DNA of 64,000 nucleotides from Acinetobacter pittii. GTDB lineage: Bacteria > Pseudomonadota > Gammaproteobacteria > Pseudomonadales > Moraxellaceae. Numbering within the stretch: the first letter of the stretch is position 1; each line of letters opens with the position of its first letter. A program made the position numbers and the translations under genes. Below the pieces are notes generated by a model, which ran no database searches, was not told where the DNA came from, and saw only the letters and a list, made by a program, of their open reading frames with translations. The stretch covers positions 1-64,000 of the forward strand of contig NZ_CP139249.1 of the NCBI RefSeq assembly GCF_034064985.1. The letters are read 5' to 3'. This document shows, piece after piece, positions 25,879 through 35,386 of the stretch.

Positions 25879-27357
25879 ATGACAGATTCTCGTGAAAACT
25901 GGACGTCACGATCTGGTTTTATTATTGCAGCCGTTGGTTCGGCTGTAGGCTTAGGTAATATCTGGCGCTTTCCATACGTTGCTTATGAAAATGGTGGTGG
26001 TGCGTTTCTTATTCCCTATCTATTGGCCCTCATTACTGCTGGTTTACCGCTACTATTTTTAGATTATGCGGTAGGACATCGTAGTACTGGTTCACCTCCT
26101 AAAGCGTATCGTGCCCTATTTAAAGGCGGGGAAACATTAGGTTGGTGGCAGGTTTGTGTCTGTATCATCATTGGTTTGTACTATGCAAGTGTACTCACTT
26201 GGGCGGGTAGTTATGTTTACTTCTCTATTGGCCAAATGTGGGGAAGTGATCCGGAAGGTTTCTTCTTTAATACCTATTTACAGACCACAAAAGCAACCGG
26301 TTTTGATTTACAGTTTGTAGGTCATTTATTCTGGCCGATTGTTGGGATTTGGGCACTTACTCTAATCATTCTTTATGGTGGTGTGAAAAAAGGTGTTGAA
26401 TTATCGAATAAGATTTTCATGCCTTTATTATTCATTCTCTTCACTATTTTAGTGATTCAATCATTACGTTTACCAGGCGCGGTTCAAGGCTTAAATGCTT
26501 TCTTTACGCCGAACTGGTCAGCAATGATGGATTATAAAGTTTGGTTAGCGGCTTATGGTCATACTTTCTTCTCTCTCTCTGTCGGTTTCGGGATCATGGT
26601 AACTTATGCATCTTATTTGAAACCAAAAACGAATTTAACAGGTTCTGGTTTAATCGTCGGTTTTGCAAATGCATCAACAGAGATTTTGGCTGGTATTGGT
26701 ATCTTCGCAGCGCTTGGTTTTATGGCACATGCGGCAGGTACTGAAGTTAAAGATGTTGTGAGCGGCGGGATTGGATTAGCATTTATTGCATTCCCTAAAA
26801 TTATCTCAAGTTTAGGTACAGGTGCCGATTTATTTGGTTTCTTATTCTTCTCTTCACTTTTCGTCGCAGGTATTTCTTCGATGGTGAGTATTTTGGAAGT
26901 ACCTATTGCAGCAATGCAGGATAAATTGAAATGGGGTCGTAAAAAAGCTGTAACCATTATTGGTGGTGGTAGTGCGCTTGTATCAATTATTTTATTCTCA
27001 AGTGTAAACGCAATTAAGTTAGTTGATATCGTTGACCACTTTATCAATAACATCGGTATTATTGGCGGTGCTTTACTTTCTATTATTACCGTGGCTTGGT
27101 TTAAGCGTTCTGCTTTAATGGAACTTCGTGATCACGTGAATCGCATCTCAACTATTCAATTAGGTAAGGGGTGGGATTTCACTTTAACAGTCATTACATC
27201 ATTAATCTTGTTAACTACACTCAGTATGACTGTATTTAATTTGATCAAAAATGGCTATGATACTTATAGTATGAGCTTACAAGGTGTATTCGGCTGGGGC
27301 AGTGTGATTTTCTGTGCAGTCGTTGCAATTGTTTTAAGCAAAATGAAAGATCGCTAG
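25879..27357 (+). CDS. Sodium-dependent transporter, NSS family
   Basis: An inner-membrane neurotransmitter:sodium symporter of the bacterial amino-acid type (LeuT or MhsT relatives). It has 492 residues and about 11-12 membrane segments, with the N-terminal sodium and substrate motif AVGSAVGLGNIWRFPYVAYENGGGAF (written over residues 18-43) containing the unwound TM1 signature GLGNIWRFPY. The small gene that follows after 12 bp, with a ribosome binding site overlapping this stop codon region, is the MetS-type partner subunit. Substrate probably a neutral amino acid such as methionine or alanine, by analogy only. Confidence 0.9.
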   Translation: MTDSRENWTSRSGFIIAAVGSAVGLGNIWRFPYVAYENGGGAFLIPYLLALITAGLPLLFLDYAVGHRSTGSPPKAYRALFKGGETLGWWQVCVCIIIGLYYASVLTWAGSYVYFSIGQMWGSDPEGFFFNTYLQTTKATGFDLQFVGHLFWPIVGIWALTLIILYGGVKKGVELSNKIFMPLLFILFTILVIQSLRLPGAVQGLNAFFTPNWSAMMDYKVWLAAYGHTFFSLSVGFGIMVTYASYLKPKTNLTGSGLIVGFANASTEILAGIGIFAALGFMAHAAGTEVKDVVSGGIGLAFIAFPKIISSLGTGADLFGFLFFSSLFVAGISSMVSILEVPIAAMQDKLKWGRKKAVTIIGGGSALVSIILFSSVNAIKLVDIVDHFINNIGIIGGALLSIITVAWFKRSALMELRDHVNRISTIQLGKGWDFTLTVITSLILLTTLSMTVFNLIKNGYDTYSMSLQGVFGWGSVIFCAVVAIVLSKMKDR

Positions 27358-27369
27358 GAGGATAGAATA

Positions 27370-27513
27370 ATGAATACTTCAGCAATCGTGATGATGGTAA
27401 TTTCGATGGTGTTTTTATGGGGTGGCTTGGCTTTGTCCATTATCCATTTATCGAAACATCCTGAAGAGTTAGATGATGTCTTAGAAGAAGTAAAAGATCA
27501 GCACACACTTTAA
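27370..27513 (+). CDS. NSS transporter small subunit (MetS-like)
   Basis: A 47-residue protein with one membrane helix (about residues 5-27: AIVMMVISMVFLWGGLALSI and following) and an acidic tail (HPEELDDVLEEVKDQ). Small proteins of this type accompany NSS transporters as a second subunit, as in the MetPS methionine/alanine importer. Its strong ribosome binding site AGGAGG begins in the stop codon of the transporter gene, so translation is probably coupled. It is easily missed because of its size. Confidence 0.85.
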   Translation: MNTSAIVMMVISMVFLWGGLALSIIHLSKHPEELDDVLEEVKDQHTL

Positions 27514-27525
27514 TGCTGATCAAGT

Positions 27526-27556
27526 AAAAAAGCAGGCTTTAAGCCTGCTTTTTTTA
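27526..27556. terminator. Terminator between the NSS operon and rsmB
   Basis: The AAAAGCAGGC / GCCTGCTTTT stem has T runs on both strands. It lies between convergent genes. Confidence 0.88.
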
Positions 27557-28858
27557 TGCAATTTTTTGAATTTTACAATAATAAAATCCATCACCAGACT
27601 GCGCTTGCGGCAGTAATTGGCGTCCATGAGTTTGCTCGATTCCCCAATTAGCTTCAATTTTAATTTCTTTTGCATTTGGATTTTCAGCAAAAAAAGTCAT
27701 CATTTGCTGTTCATTTTCAGCTTTTAAAATTGAACAGGTGATGTAAAGCAATGTGCCACCAACTTTGAGCTGTTGCCACATGTGGTCCAAGATCTGCTTT
27801 TGCAGTTCAATAGTTTGAGCTATATCGGTAGATTGGCGCAATAGGCGTATGTCAGGATGACGACGAATAACCCCTGTAGCAGAGCAAGGTGCATCGAGCA
27901 CAATACAATCTAATGGCTGTGCAGGAGTCCATTGAGTTGCATCGGCTGCCAAAATCTCTGTATGACTTTGATCAAGTGCTAAGCGATTTAAGTTCTCAGT
28001 TACACGCACTAAACGGCTTGGGTCCTGATCAATCGCGATGAGCTGAGCAGGTTTAAACTTTTCAAGTAAATGAGCAGTTTTACCGCCTGGGGCAGCACAC
28101 GCATCAACTACTATTTTATCGTTTAAATCTGGCAATAATGTTGCGCAAAGCTGAGCGTGTTCATCTTGTACAGAAAACCAACCTTGTTCAAAACCAGGTA
28201 GTTGAGTAATTTGCACAGATTGTGCAAGAACAATACCTGCTTCAGATAAAGTACATGCCCGTGCCTGAATTTCTAAACTTTGTAGTTTTGCTAAATAAGC
28301 ATCACGGCCAATATGACGCTGGTTCACCCTTAAGGTTAAAGGCGCGACTTGCTTCAAAGATTGGTAGAGAGATTCCGTTTGTTCACCCCAATCCTTTTTT
28401 AAGCGTTTGAAAAGCCAACTTGGTAAGCCATGTGCTTGCTGTAAACCTTGCTGAAAGTCATCAGTTTCACGAGTAGCTCGGCGCAAAATAGCATTCACAA
28501 TACCGCTGAGTGCAGGGAAACCAAGTTGTTTTGTCGCATCTACTGTTTCTGAAATAGCGGCATGTGCTGCAATACGCGTGCATAAAACTTGATAAAGACC
28601 CACATAAAGACAGGTTTCTACTGTCTCATTATTTAAAGGCTTGCTGAGTAGAGGTAGGCTAATTGATTTAAGCGCAAACCATTGGCGCAATGTACCTAAA
28701 ACAAGTTCGTGAAATAAAGCGCGATCGCGCTCCGCGACTTGATTGAGCTGTGTATTTAAAATACTAGCGAGTGATTGGCCTTGCTGAACTTTTAATAACG
28801 TCTGGACGACTTGAGCACGCAGGTTAAAACGTGAAGAATTTGAGGTAACCTGACTCAT
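27554..28858 (-). CDS. rsmB: 16S rRNA (cytosine-967-C5) methyltransferase RsmB
   Basis: RsmB methylates C967 of 16S rRNA. The 434-residue protein has an N-terminal NusB-like RNA-binding domain (about 1-140) and a Rossmann methyltransferase domain with SAM motif VDACAAPGGKTAHLLE near 247, and the two catalytic cysteine motifs APCSATGVIRRHPDIR (near 319) and ITCSILKAENE (near 372). ATG 28858 overlaps the stop codon of fmt as ATGA, so it is the coupled second gene of an fmt-rsmB operon; the longer frame runs into fmt. Confidence 0.95.
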   Translation of the reverse strand: MSQVTSNSSRFNLRAQVVQTLLKVQQGQSLASILNTQLNQVAERDRALFHELVLGTLRQWFALKSISLPLLSKPLNNETVETCLYVGLYQVLCTRIAAHAAISETVDATKQLGFPALSGIVNAILRRATRETDDFQQGLQQAHGLPSWLFKRLKKDWGEQTESLYQSLKQVAPLTLRVNQRHIGRDAYLAKLQSLEIQARACTLSEAGIVLAQSVQITQLPGFEQGWFSVQDEHAQLCATLLPDLNDKIVVDACAAPGGKTAHLLEKFKPAQLIAIDQDPSRLVRVTENLNRLALDQSHTEILAADATQWTPAQPLDCIVLDAPCSATGVIRRHPDIRLLRQSTDIAQTIELQKQILDHMWQQLKVGGTLLYITCSILKAENEQQMMTFFAENPNAKEIKIEANWGIEQTHGRQLLPQAQSGDGFYYCKIQKIA

Positions 28859-29817
28859 GGCAAAATTTGTCCTACATGAAGTTTTTGAGTTTGTGCAATT
28901 TGTTGAGCATTTAATGCTTTGCCACCCGGCCATTGCACGCTAGTCAAACAAATAAATGAATCTTGACCACAAGCAACATGTACACCTTGCTTATCGATTG
29001 CAATAATTTCACCAGCTTGAGTATTCGCTTTGCTTTGACTAGAAATTATTGAGTTCCAGACACGTAGAGCATTATTTTCATCTAACGGAATGAAGGCAAC
29101 TGGCCAAGGGTTGAATGCACGAATATTTCGGTCAACTTGAATAGCATCAATTGACCAATCAATACGAGCTTCTGATTTTACGAGCTTATGAGCGTAGACC
29201 GTTAAGCCCTCGTCTTGAACTTCGCGTTCTGACAAATATTTTTGTAGTGTTTCTTCTGACTCAAGTACCGCACAAATTGCTGTTGCACCTTGAGCTGCGA
29301 GTTTGTCATGCAAAGTCGCTGAGGTATCTTCGGCAGTGATTAGGCAGTATGTTTTATACATCATATCGCCTGTATCTAAACCAGCAGCCATCTGCATGAT
29401 TGTGATTCCGGTTTCTTCATCACCTGTTGCAATTGCACGCTGAATTGGTGCTGCACCGCGCCAGCGTGGTAATAGTGAACCGTGAATATTTAAACAGCCA
29501 TATTTCGGTGTATCGAGCACAGTTTGTGGAAGAATCAAACCGTAGGCTGCAACTACCATGACATCAGCACCTAAAGCAGCTAGTTCTTGTTGAGCTGCTA
29601 AACCTTCTTCAGTTGAAGCTTTGAAGTGCAGGGGTTGATAAACAGGGATATTATGCTCAAGTGCAAGTTGTTTTACGGGAGATGGCGTTAGTTTTTGTCC
29701 ACGACCCGATTTACGATCTGGCTGAGTATAAACCGCGATAATTTCATGGGAAGTTTTTAATAAAGCCGCCAATGCTGTTGCAGCAAATTCGGGGGTGCCA
29801 GCAAAAATAATTTTCAC
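28855..29817 (-). CDS. fmt: Methionyl-tRNA formyltransferase
   Basis: The enzyme formylates initiator Met-tRNA using 10-formyl-tetrahydrofolate. The 320-residue protein has the catalytic motif NIHGSLLPRWRGAAPIQRA (about 107-125) and TGITIMQMAAGLDTGDM, followed by the C-terminal tRNA-binding domain. Its start MKIIFAGTPEFAATAL is typical. It overlaps rsmB by four bases. The usual neighbour def (peptide deformylase) is not next to it: upstream is a 347-bp gap and divergent ilvD. Confidence 0.96.
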   Translation of the reverse strand: MKIIFAGTPEFAATALAALLKTSHEIIAVYTQPDRKSGRGQKLTPSPVKQLALEHNIPVYQPLHFKASTEEGLAAQQELAALGADVMVVAAYGLILPQTVLDTPKYGCLNIHGSLLPRWRGAAPIQRAIATGDEETGITIMQMAAGLDTGDMMYKTYCLITAEDTSATLHDKLAAQGATAICAVLESEETLQKYLSEREVQDEGLTVYAHKLVKSEARIDWSIDAIQVDRNIRAFNPWPVAFIPLDENNALRVWNSIISSQSKANTQAGEIIAIDKQGVHVACGQDSFICLTSVQWPGGKALNAQQIAQTQKLHVGQILP

Positions 29818-30164
29818 AAATGCAATCCAAAAAGAGTTTAGGCGTAGTATACGTGAAAAACGATTGAAGCCCTAAAATCATGGCGATTGAGCATTTTAGT
29901 TTTTAAATAGTGAACAAAAAATTATTGAAAAACTTTTATTGATAAAAAAAGGTTATGAAAAAATAAAAAATTATTCATGTAAGTTTTGCTAAATATTGAC
30001 TGTCTATTACTGTTCTTGGCTTTCCGAATATTATTTGCTTCTATAGAATGGAGAATGATCAAATTATGATGATGAGTCAATATTCCGACTGATCTAACGC
30101 TATATCAGTATCATTCGCCAGAGCGGGAAAAATTCCGCTCAAGCACAACTTGTTGGAAACACTA
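29818..30164. promoter_or_regulatory. Divergent promoter region of fmt and ilvD
   Basis: A 347-bp AT-rich gap. It contains an inverted repeat GAGCGG(G)AA / TTCCGCTC at 30121-30140, 25 bases before the ilvD start. I see no leader peptide rich in branched-chain codons, so classical attenuation is not evident. Promoter boxes could not be assigned firmly. Confidence 0.45.
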
Positions 30165-31994
30165 ATGCCTGACTATCGTTCAAAAACATCGACACACGGA
30201 AGAAATATGGCTGGCGCACGTGGCTTATGGCGTGCAACAGGAATGAAAGATGAGGATTTCGGCAAACCGATCATTGCGGTGGTCAACTCATTTACTCAAT
30301 TTGTGCCGGGCCATGTACATCTTAAAGATCTAGGGCAGCTTGTCGCAGCAGAAATTCAGGCAGCAGGTGGTGTTGCTAAAGAGTTCAATACGATCGCAGT
30401 AGATGACGGGATCGCAATGGGGCATGATGGCATGCTTTATTCTTTACCATCACGTGATTTGATTGCTGACTCAGTTGAATATATGGTGAATGCACACTGT
30501 GCAGATGCCATGGTGTGTATTTCAAACTGTGACAAGATTACTCCGGGAATGCTCATGGCTGCGATGCGCCTGAATATTCCTGTTGTTTTTGTGTCTGGCG
30601 GACCAATGGAAGCTGGTAAGGTTAAGTTCCGCGGTAATGAAAAAGCGATTGACCTTGTTGATGCAATGGTTGTTGCGGCTGATGAAAGTTATACAGACGA
30701 AGAAGTTGAGGAATTTGAACGTTCGGCATGTCCAACCTGTGGTTCATGTTCAGGTATGTTCACTGCAAACTCAATGAACTGTTTAACAGAAGCTTTAGGT
30801 TTATCTTTACCGGGTAATGGTTCGATTGTTGCGACGCATGCAAACCGTAAAAAATTATTCTTAAAAGCAGGCCAGCTCATTGTTGAATTGGCTAAGCGCT
30901 ATTACGAACAAAACGACGCAAGTATTTTACCTCGTTCGATTGCAACCAAGGCTGCATTTAAAAATGCGATGACTCTTGATATTGCAATGGGTGGTTCAAC
31001 TAATACCGTTCTGCATTTATTGGCTGCGGCAAGTGAAGCAGAAGTTGATTTTACAATGGACGATATTGACGAATTATCACGTCGAGTTCCTGTACTGTCT
31101 AAAGTAGCGCCTGCAAAACAAGACGTTCATATGGAAGATGTTCACCGTGCTGGCGGTATCATGGCGATCTTAGGTGAACTTGATCGCGCGAATTTGCTTG
31201 ATGTATCAGTGCCGACTGTACACGAGAAAACTTTAAAAGATGCGTTGGATAAGTGGGATATTATTCGTACTGAAGATGCAGACGTTTATGAATTCTATCG
31301 TTCATCACCAGGTGGTGTTCCAACTCAAGTTGCATTCTCGCAAAATCGCTATTATTCAACATTAGATGGCGACCGTGAAAAAGGCGTTATCCGTAATGCA
31401 GAACATGCATTCTCTAAAGATGGTGGTTTAGCAGTTCTATACGGTAACATTGCGCTTGATGGTTGTATCGTGAAAACTGCAGGTGTTGATGAATCAATCT
31501 TGAAATTTACGGGCACAGCGCGTGTATTTGAGAGCCAAGATGCAGCTGTAGATGCAATTTTGGGTCATGACATTAAAGCTGGCGATGTGGTTGTGATTCG
31601 TTACGAAGGTCCACGTGGTGGTCCGGGTATGCAAGAAATGCTTTACCCAACCAGCTATCTTAAATCGAAAGGTTTAGGCAAAGACTGTGCATTAGTAACA
31701 GACGGTCGTTTCTCTGGTGGTTCATCAGGCCTTTCGATTGGACACGTTTCACCAGAAGCAGCTGAAGGCGGTGCAATTGGTTTGGTGGAAGATGGCGATA
31801 CTATTGAAATCGATATTCCAAACCGTACGATTCACTTAAACGTTGATGATGCGACTATGGCGCATCGCCGTACAGTGCAAGAAGCGAAAGGCTGGCATCC
31901 GAAAGAAGAACGTAAACGTAAAGTATCAAAAGCGTTAAAAGTTTATGCAATGCATACAACAAGTGCAGCGAAAGGAGCTGTACGCGTTCTATAA
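30165..31994 (+). CDS. ilvD: Dihydroxy-acid dehydratase
   Basis: IlvD dehydrates 2,3-dihydroxy acids to 2-keto acids in valine, isoleucine and leucine synthesis and carries an iron-sulfur cluster. The 609-residue protein has the cluster cysteines in [12 protein letters not shown] (about 119-130) and [19 protein letters not shown] (about 192-210), and the C-terminal [14 protein letters not shown] near 513. ATG 30165 ([17 protein letters not shown]) is preferred over the TTG at 30150, which overlaps the GGAA ribosome binding site. Confidence 0.97.
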   Translation: MPDYRSKTSTHGRNMAGARGLWRATGMKDEDFGKPIIAVVNSFTQFVPGHVHLKDLGQLVAAEIQAAGGVAKEFNTIAVDDGIAMGHDGMLYSLPSRDLIADSVEYMVNAHCADAMVCISNCDKITPGMLMAAMRLNIPVVFVSGGPMEAGKVKFRGNEKAIDLVDAMVVAADESYTDEEVEEFERSACPTCGSCSGMFTANSMNCLTEALGLSLPGNGSIVATHANRKKLFLKAGQLIVELAKRYYEQNDASILPRSIATKAAFKNAMTLDIAMGGSTNTVLHLLAAASEAEVDFTMDDIDELSRRVPVLSKVAPAKQDVHMEDVHRAGGIMAILGELDRANLLDVSVPTVHEKTLKDALDKWDIIRTEDADVYEFYRSSPGGVPTQVAFSQNRYYSTLDGDREKGVIRNAEHAFSKDGGLAVLYGNIALDGCIVKTAGVDESILKFTGTARVFESQDAAVDAILGHDIKAGDVVVIRYEGPRGGPGMQEMLYPTSYLKSKGLGKDCALVTDGRFSGGSSGLSIGHVSPEAAEGGAIGLVEDGDTIEIDIPNRTIHLNVDDATMAHRRTVQEAKGWHPKEERKRKVSKALKVYAMHTTSAAKGAVRVL

Positions 31995-32023
31995 AATATT
32001 CAATTTTAATAATTGTTTATGAA

Positions 32024-32075
32024 TCATGCACCCTTTAACACGATGAATTGCTATCATGTTAAGGGTGCATTTTTC
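32024..32075 (+). terminator. Terminator after ilvD
   Basis: A long stem ATGCACCCTT(T)AACA / TGTTAAGGGTGCAT with one bulge is followed by TTTTTC. Confidence 0.82.
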
Positions 32076-32307
32076 ATGTCTGGTAAAAAAAATCAGCTTG
32101 TAGAAAAAGGTGTTTTTAGATCATTCTATGGGTTTGCCATAAAATGGTGATAAAATCTTCACCTACGTAGAAACTTGCTAAAAACATGTCTTATTTTCTG
32201 CGTAAACTAAGGTAGTTATATTTCAATCTCGACTACTGTTTTACCTTGCACTATGATCAAAACAATCTTTGATCTCGCTTAGGATTTATTTTTTAGAGGC
32301 ACAACTC
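32076..32307. other. Intergenic region before the DsbA-like gene
   Basis: With the preceding terminator this makes a 313-bp gap. I see no gene. It must contain the promoter of the next gene, but I could not fix its boxes. Confidence 0.35.
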
Positions 32308-33597
32308 ATGTCACTGCTACGCCGTTGGTTTGACCCTATTCGATCGAGCTGGTTTTACCAAAAGCCTTCTCGTCAAGCGGTGTTACCCACGGAAAATGGT
32401 TTAAGTATTTATTTACGACTTGATGATGTGTATAGCTACTTAGCTGTTCAGCAATTGTCTCAGCTAGATGAAATTTTAAGTGATGAACTTAAGCCTTTAA
32501 AAATTATTATTTCGCATACAGCTTCTGAACCTCCAAACAGCATGTCGCATGAAGAGTGGCAAAATTATTGTTTAAATGATGCCAAGATATTAGCCAAACA
32601 ACATCGTTTCGGTTTTGATGAATTTCCAGAAATCCCAAGCCCAGAATCTTTAAAACAAGCGGCAGTCATATTAAAAAGAACCCCATTACAAGGTCAGAAT
32701 TTCTTCCATTTATTAGAAGATATTTTCCACATGCTTTGGCAACAACAATATGGAAAGTTGCGTACTTTACATGCCATGGCAGTTAAACATCAGCTTCCTC
32801 AACATTTTTCAGAACGTATTTTTACGGATGAGCCTGTACCTGCAGCTTACTTTGAATTTGGTGGACGTAAATATCATGCAGTAGACGATTTATTACGTTT
32901 GACTCGTCGTTTGAAGCAGCAAAAGCTACTGATTGGTAATCCGATTTTTTTAATTAATCATATCGAATGGCGTGAACATTTGATTAACGATGCTGAGGCG
33001 CTTACCGAGATTCAGACGCTTCATCCTGAGCTTGATGTTTATATTGCTTTAGAAGACCCAATGAGTTGGTTGTTACTTGCCTATATCAAGGAAGAGCTGG
33101 CTGATTATTATGATATTCAACTAAAAGTTTACCCTTTAAGTTATCAAGGTCGAGACTGGTTTGACTGGAGTTTGGCGACCCGTGTTTCTAAACGAACAGG
33201 TGTGGCCTTTACGCCATTTTGTCGTCCTACCGAGGAAAGTACACTGGAAATGGCAAAGCTTTTCTATAGTGTGCAAGAGAATCAGCAAATCGATACGATT
33301 TTTACGATCCTTCAAGCGGTTTGGACAAAAGGAAAAGATTTATCTTTCTTAAAGCATTTTCAACAGTTACAGCAACAGTTGGGAATTGAGCAGCTAACCG
33401 ACCAAGATGTGCAATCTGTTTTGGCGCAAAATGATGCACTTTGCAAAGACAAGCATCAGCCTGATTTACCGGTTTTAGAGCTGCGTATTGATGGTCAGAC
33501 TTATGTATTTAATAGCTTGTATCGTGTGTGGATGATTGAAAGTATTTTTAGCAATGTATTAGAAGAAAAATATAAAACAGCCTCAACTTTTAATTGA
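32308..33597 (+). CDS. Protein with two tandem DsbA/HCCA-isomerase-like domains
   Basis: A 429-residue protein built from two similar halves. Each opens with a thioredoxin-like strand-helix unit: LSIYLRLDDVYSYLAVQQL (near residue 31) and LDVYIALEDPMSWLLLAYI (near 237), the pattern of DsbA-family oxidoreductases, HCCA isomerases and kappa-class GSTs. Neither half shows a CXXC active site (DDVYSY and EDPMSW occupy that place), so it is not a disulfide oxidase. There is no signal peptide, so it should be cytosolic. ATG 32308 is favoured over 32269 by AGAGG upstream. Function unknown. Confidence 0.65.
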   Translation: MSLLRRWFDPIRSSWFYQKPSRQAVLPTENGLSIYLRLDDVYSYLAVQQLSQLDEILSDELKPLKIIISHTASEPPNSMSHEEWQNYCLNDAKILAKQHRFGFDEFPEIPSPESLKQAAVILKRTPLQGQNFFHLLEDIFHMLWQQQYGKLRTLHAMAVKHQLPQHFSERIFTDEPVPAAYFEFGGRKYHAVDDLLRLTRRLKQQKLLIGNPIFLINHIEWREHLINDAEALTEIQTLHPELDVYIALEDPMSWLLLAYIKEELADYYDIQLKVYPLSYQGRDWFDWSLATRVSKRTGVAFTPFCRPTEESTLEMAKLFYSVQENQQIDTIFTILQAVWTKGKDLSFLKHFQQLQQQLGIEQLTDQDVQSVLAQNDALCKDKHQPDLPVLELRIDGQTYVFNSLYRVWMIESIFSNVLEEKYKTASTFN

Positions 33598-33675
33598 GGC
33601 CCACTTCTAAAAACAAGAATAGGGCAAAACCTGTTTTTTCCGTAGCATAACCATGTAGGGAATCGGAGATAAACA

Positions 33676-34407
33676 GTGACATTTCTAGCAATTATTATTG
33701 TGGTGTTTACCTTTGCCGGCATGATTAAAGGCATGATCGGTTTAGGATTGCCCGCAGTATCGATGGGTTTACTCACCATCGCAATGAGCCCTTTTCAGGC
33801 AGCCTCTCTGCTCATTGTCCCTTCAATGGTCACCAACGTTTGGCAACTTTTTGCTGAAGGACATGTCTGGGCGTTTATTCGGCGTTTCTGGACGTTGCTT
33901 GTCGGCATTATAGTAGGTTCAATATGGAGCTTTTTACCTACTTTAAGTCAAAGTCATGGGCATAGTAGTGAAATTTTATTAGGCTGTATGTTGGCCTTAT
34001 ATGGACTTTATGGTCTGTGCGTAAAGAGACTTCCACACTTAGGAAAGCATGAACGTTGGCTATCACCGATTATTGGATATATCGGCGGGGCAGTGACTGT
34101 AGCAACTGGTGTCATTATTATTCCAATCGTTCCTTATTTGCAGTCTTTACATTTAAAGCGTGATGAGTTGGTTCAGGCTTTAGGACTAACCTTTACTGTT
34201 TCTACCATTTGTCTTGCAGTCTTTTTACACCACAACCCGATGTCGGGAATGACATTGGATTATCGTTTATCTTTCGCTGCATTGTTGGCGGCGCTCGTTG
34301 GAATGTGGTTAGGTAAAAAAATCCGTTATCGGTTAAATGAGCAGTTATTTCGCCGTATCTTTTTTATTGGCTTGATGTCATTAGGGCTTTATATGATTTT
34401 GCATTAA
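33676..34407 (+). CDS. TauE/SafE family membrane permease
   Basis: A 243-residue inner-membrane protein with about seven or eight hydrophobic segments. The motif GMIKGMIGLGLPAVSMGLL (about 15-33) and GGAVTVATGVIIIPIVPYLQ near 139 are typical of the TauE/SafE sulfite exporter family. The start is GTG, with GGAGA upstream. Its stop codon overlaps that of a convergent LysR gene, so the two may interfere transcriptionally. The actual substrate is unknown. Confidence 0.82.
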   Translation: MTFLAIIIVVFTFAGMIKGMIGLGLPAVSMGLLTIAMSPFQAASLLIVPSMVTNVWQLFAEGHVWAFIRRFWTLLVGIIVGSIWSFLPTLSQSHGHSSEILLGCMLALYGLYGLCVKRLPHLGKHERWLSPIIGYIGGAVTVATGVIIIPIVPYLQSLHLKRDELVQALGLTFTVSTICLAVFLHHNPMSGMTLDYRLSFAALLAALVGMWLGKKIRYRLNEQLFRRIFFIGLMSLGLYMILH

Positions 34408-35306
34408 GCTAATTTTTCAGGACGATGCTGCAATAAAAAGTCTGCAAACTGTTGGTAAGTGCTAGGCAGCTGGTTGAAATTTTGGGTCGCCAAAAGTAGT
34501 TTGCGATTTGCCCATGCGCCTTGCAGTTGAATGGAATGAAAATCATAGTCCGATTGCAAACGCTGGGCAGCACGAGCCGGCATAATCGCAATTCCGACAC
34601 CTTTGGCGACTACCTCAGCAATCGCCCCAAAATTAGGTAAGCGCAAACGGTACTGTATGTTAAAGCCCAATAGCTTAGCTTGAGTTTCGATGGACTGTTG
34701 CAACGAATGGTGGGGCTTAAGACCAATAAAACCATAACTTAAAGCCTCTACCAAATTTAGCTGTTGGTGTTGAGCTAAATTGTGAGTAGGAGGACAAATC
34801 AGAACTAATGGATCACTAGCAAATTCCTTAGTTTGCAAATGTCTGGTATCAAAAAAACTTGAGACCAGCCCAAGATTTGCAACTCCTTGAGTTAATGCCT
34901 CTACAATTTCTGAACTTTCTGCCTCGTGTAAATCAATGTTCATTTCGGGATGAAGCACCAAATATTGCGGTAATAACGGAGGCAAATATTCGCTTTGAGC
35001 AGAAGAGTTACACCAAAGCGTTAATGACTCTGTTGTAGGCGGCCTAAAACGCTGCATTTCTTGTTCAAGCTGCTCTTTTTGTGCTAAAAGCTGACGAGCA
35101 TGCTCTACAAAAGCGTGTCCTGCTGTGGTGAGCTCCACTCCCGTCGTGTGGCGAATAAATAAGGGCGTTTTAAAATATTGTTCGAGTTTTTTAATGCGTT
35201 CGCTGGCAGCTTGAAGTGAAATTGCAGAGCGGTCTGCACCTTTGGTTAGACTACCTGTAGAGACAATATGAAGAACCAGCTGTAAATCAAAAAAATCAAA
35301 ACGCAT
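34404..35306 (-). CDS. LysR family transcriptional regulator (34.4 kb)
   Basis: A 300-residue LysR-type regulator with an N-terminal winged helix-turn-helix (MRFDFFDLQLVLHIVSTGSL, then TKGADRSAISLQAASERIKKLE) and a C-terminal two-lobed effector domain from about residue 90. It converges tail to tail with the TauE/SafE gene, sharing stop-codon bases. The target is not evident: LysR proteins usually regulate a divergent neighbour, but here the upstream gene (NCS2 permease) lies in the same orientation. Confidence 0.88.
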   Translation of the reverse strand: MRFDFFDLQLVLHIVSTGSLTKGADRSAISLQAASERIKKLEQYFKTPLFIRHTTGVELTTAGHAFVEHARQLLAQKEQLEQEMQRFRPPTTESLTLWCNSSAQSEYLPPLLPQYLVLHPEMNIDLHEAESSEIVEALTQGVANLGLVSSFFDTRHLQTKEFASDPLVLICPPTHNLAQHQQLNLVEALSYGFIGLKPHHSLQQSIETQAKLLGFNIQYRLRLPNFGAIAEVVAKGVGIAIMPARAAQRLQSDYDFHSIQLQGAWANRKLLLATQNFNQLPSTYQQFADFLLQHRPEKLA

Positions 35307-35351
35307 GACAGGAAACGTATTGAAGAGTAAACAGTCATCATACTAAATCGT

Positions 35352-35386
35352 AATGAAAAAAGGCAGCTTGCGCTGCCTTTTTGAAT
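35352..35386 (-). terminator. Terminator after the NCS2 permease gene
   Basis: The AAAAAGGCAGC / GCTGCCTTTTT stem with loop TTGC lies directly downstream of the minus-strand permease gene. Confidence 0.88.

Noticed and set aside
32308..33597. Annotation as a disulfide oxidoreductase
   Set aside because: There is no CXXC in either half and no signal peptide, so thiol-disulfide chemistry in the periplasm is not supported.
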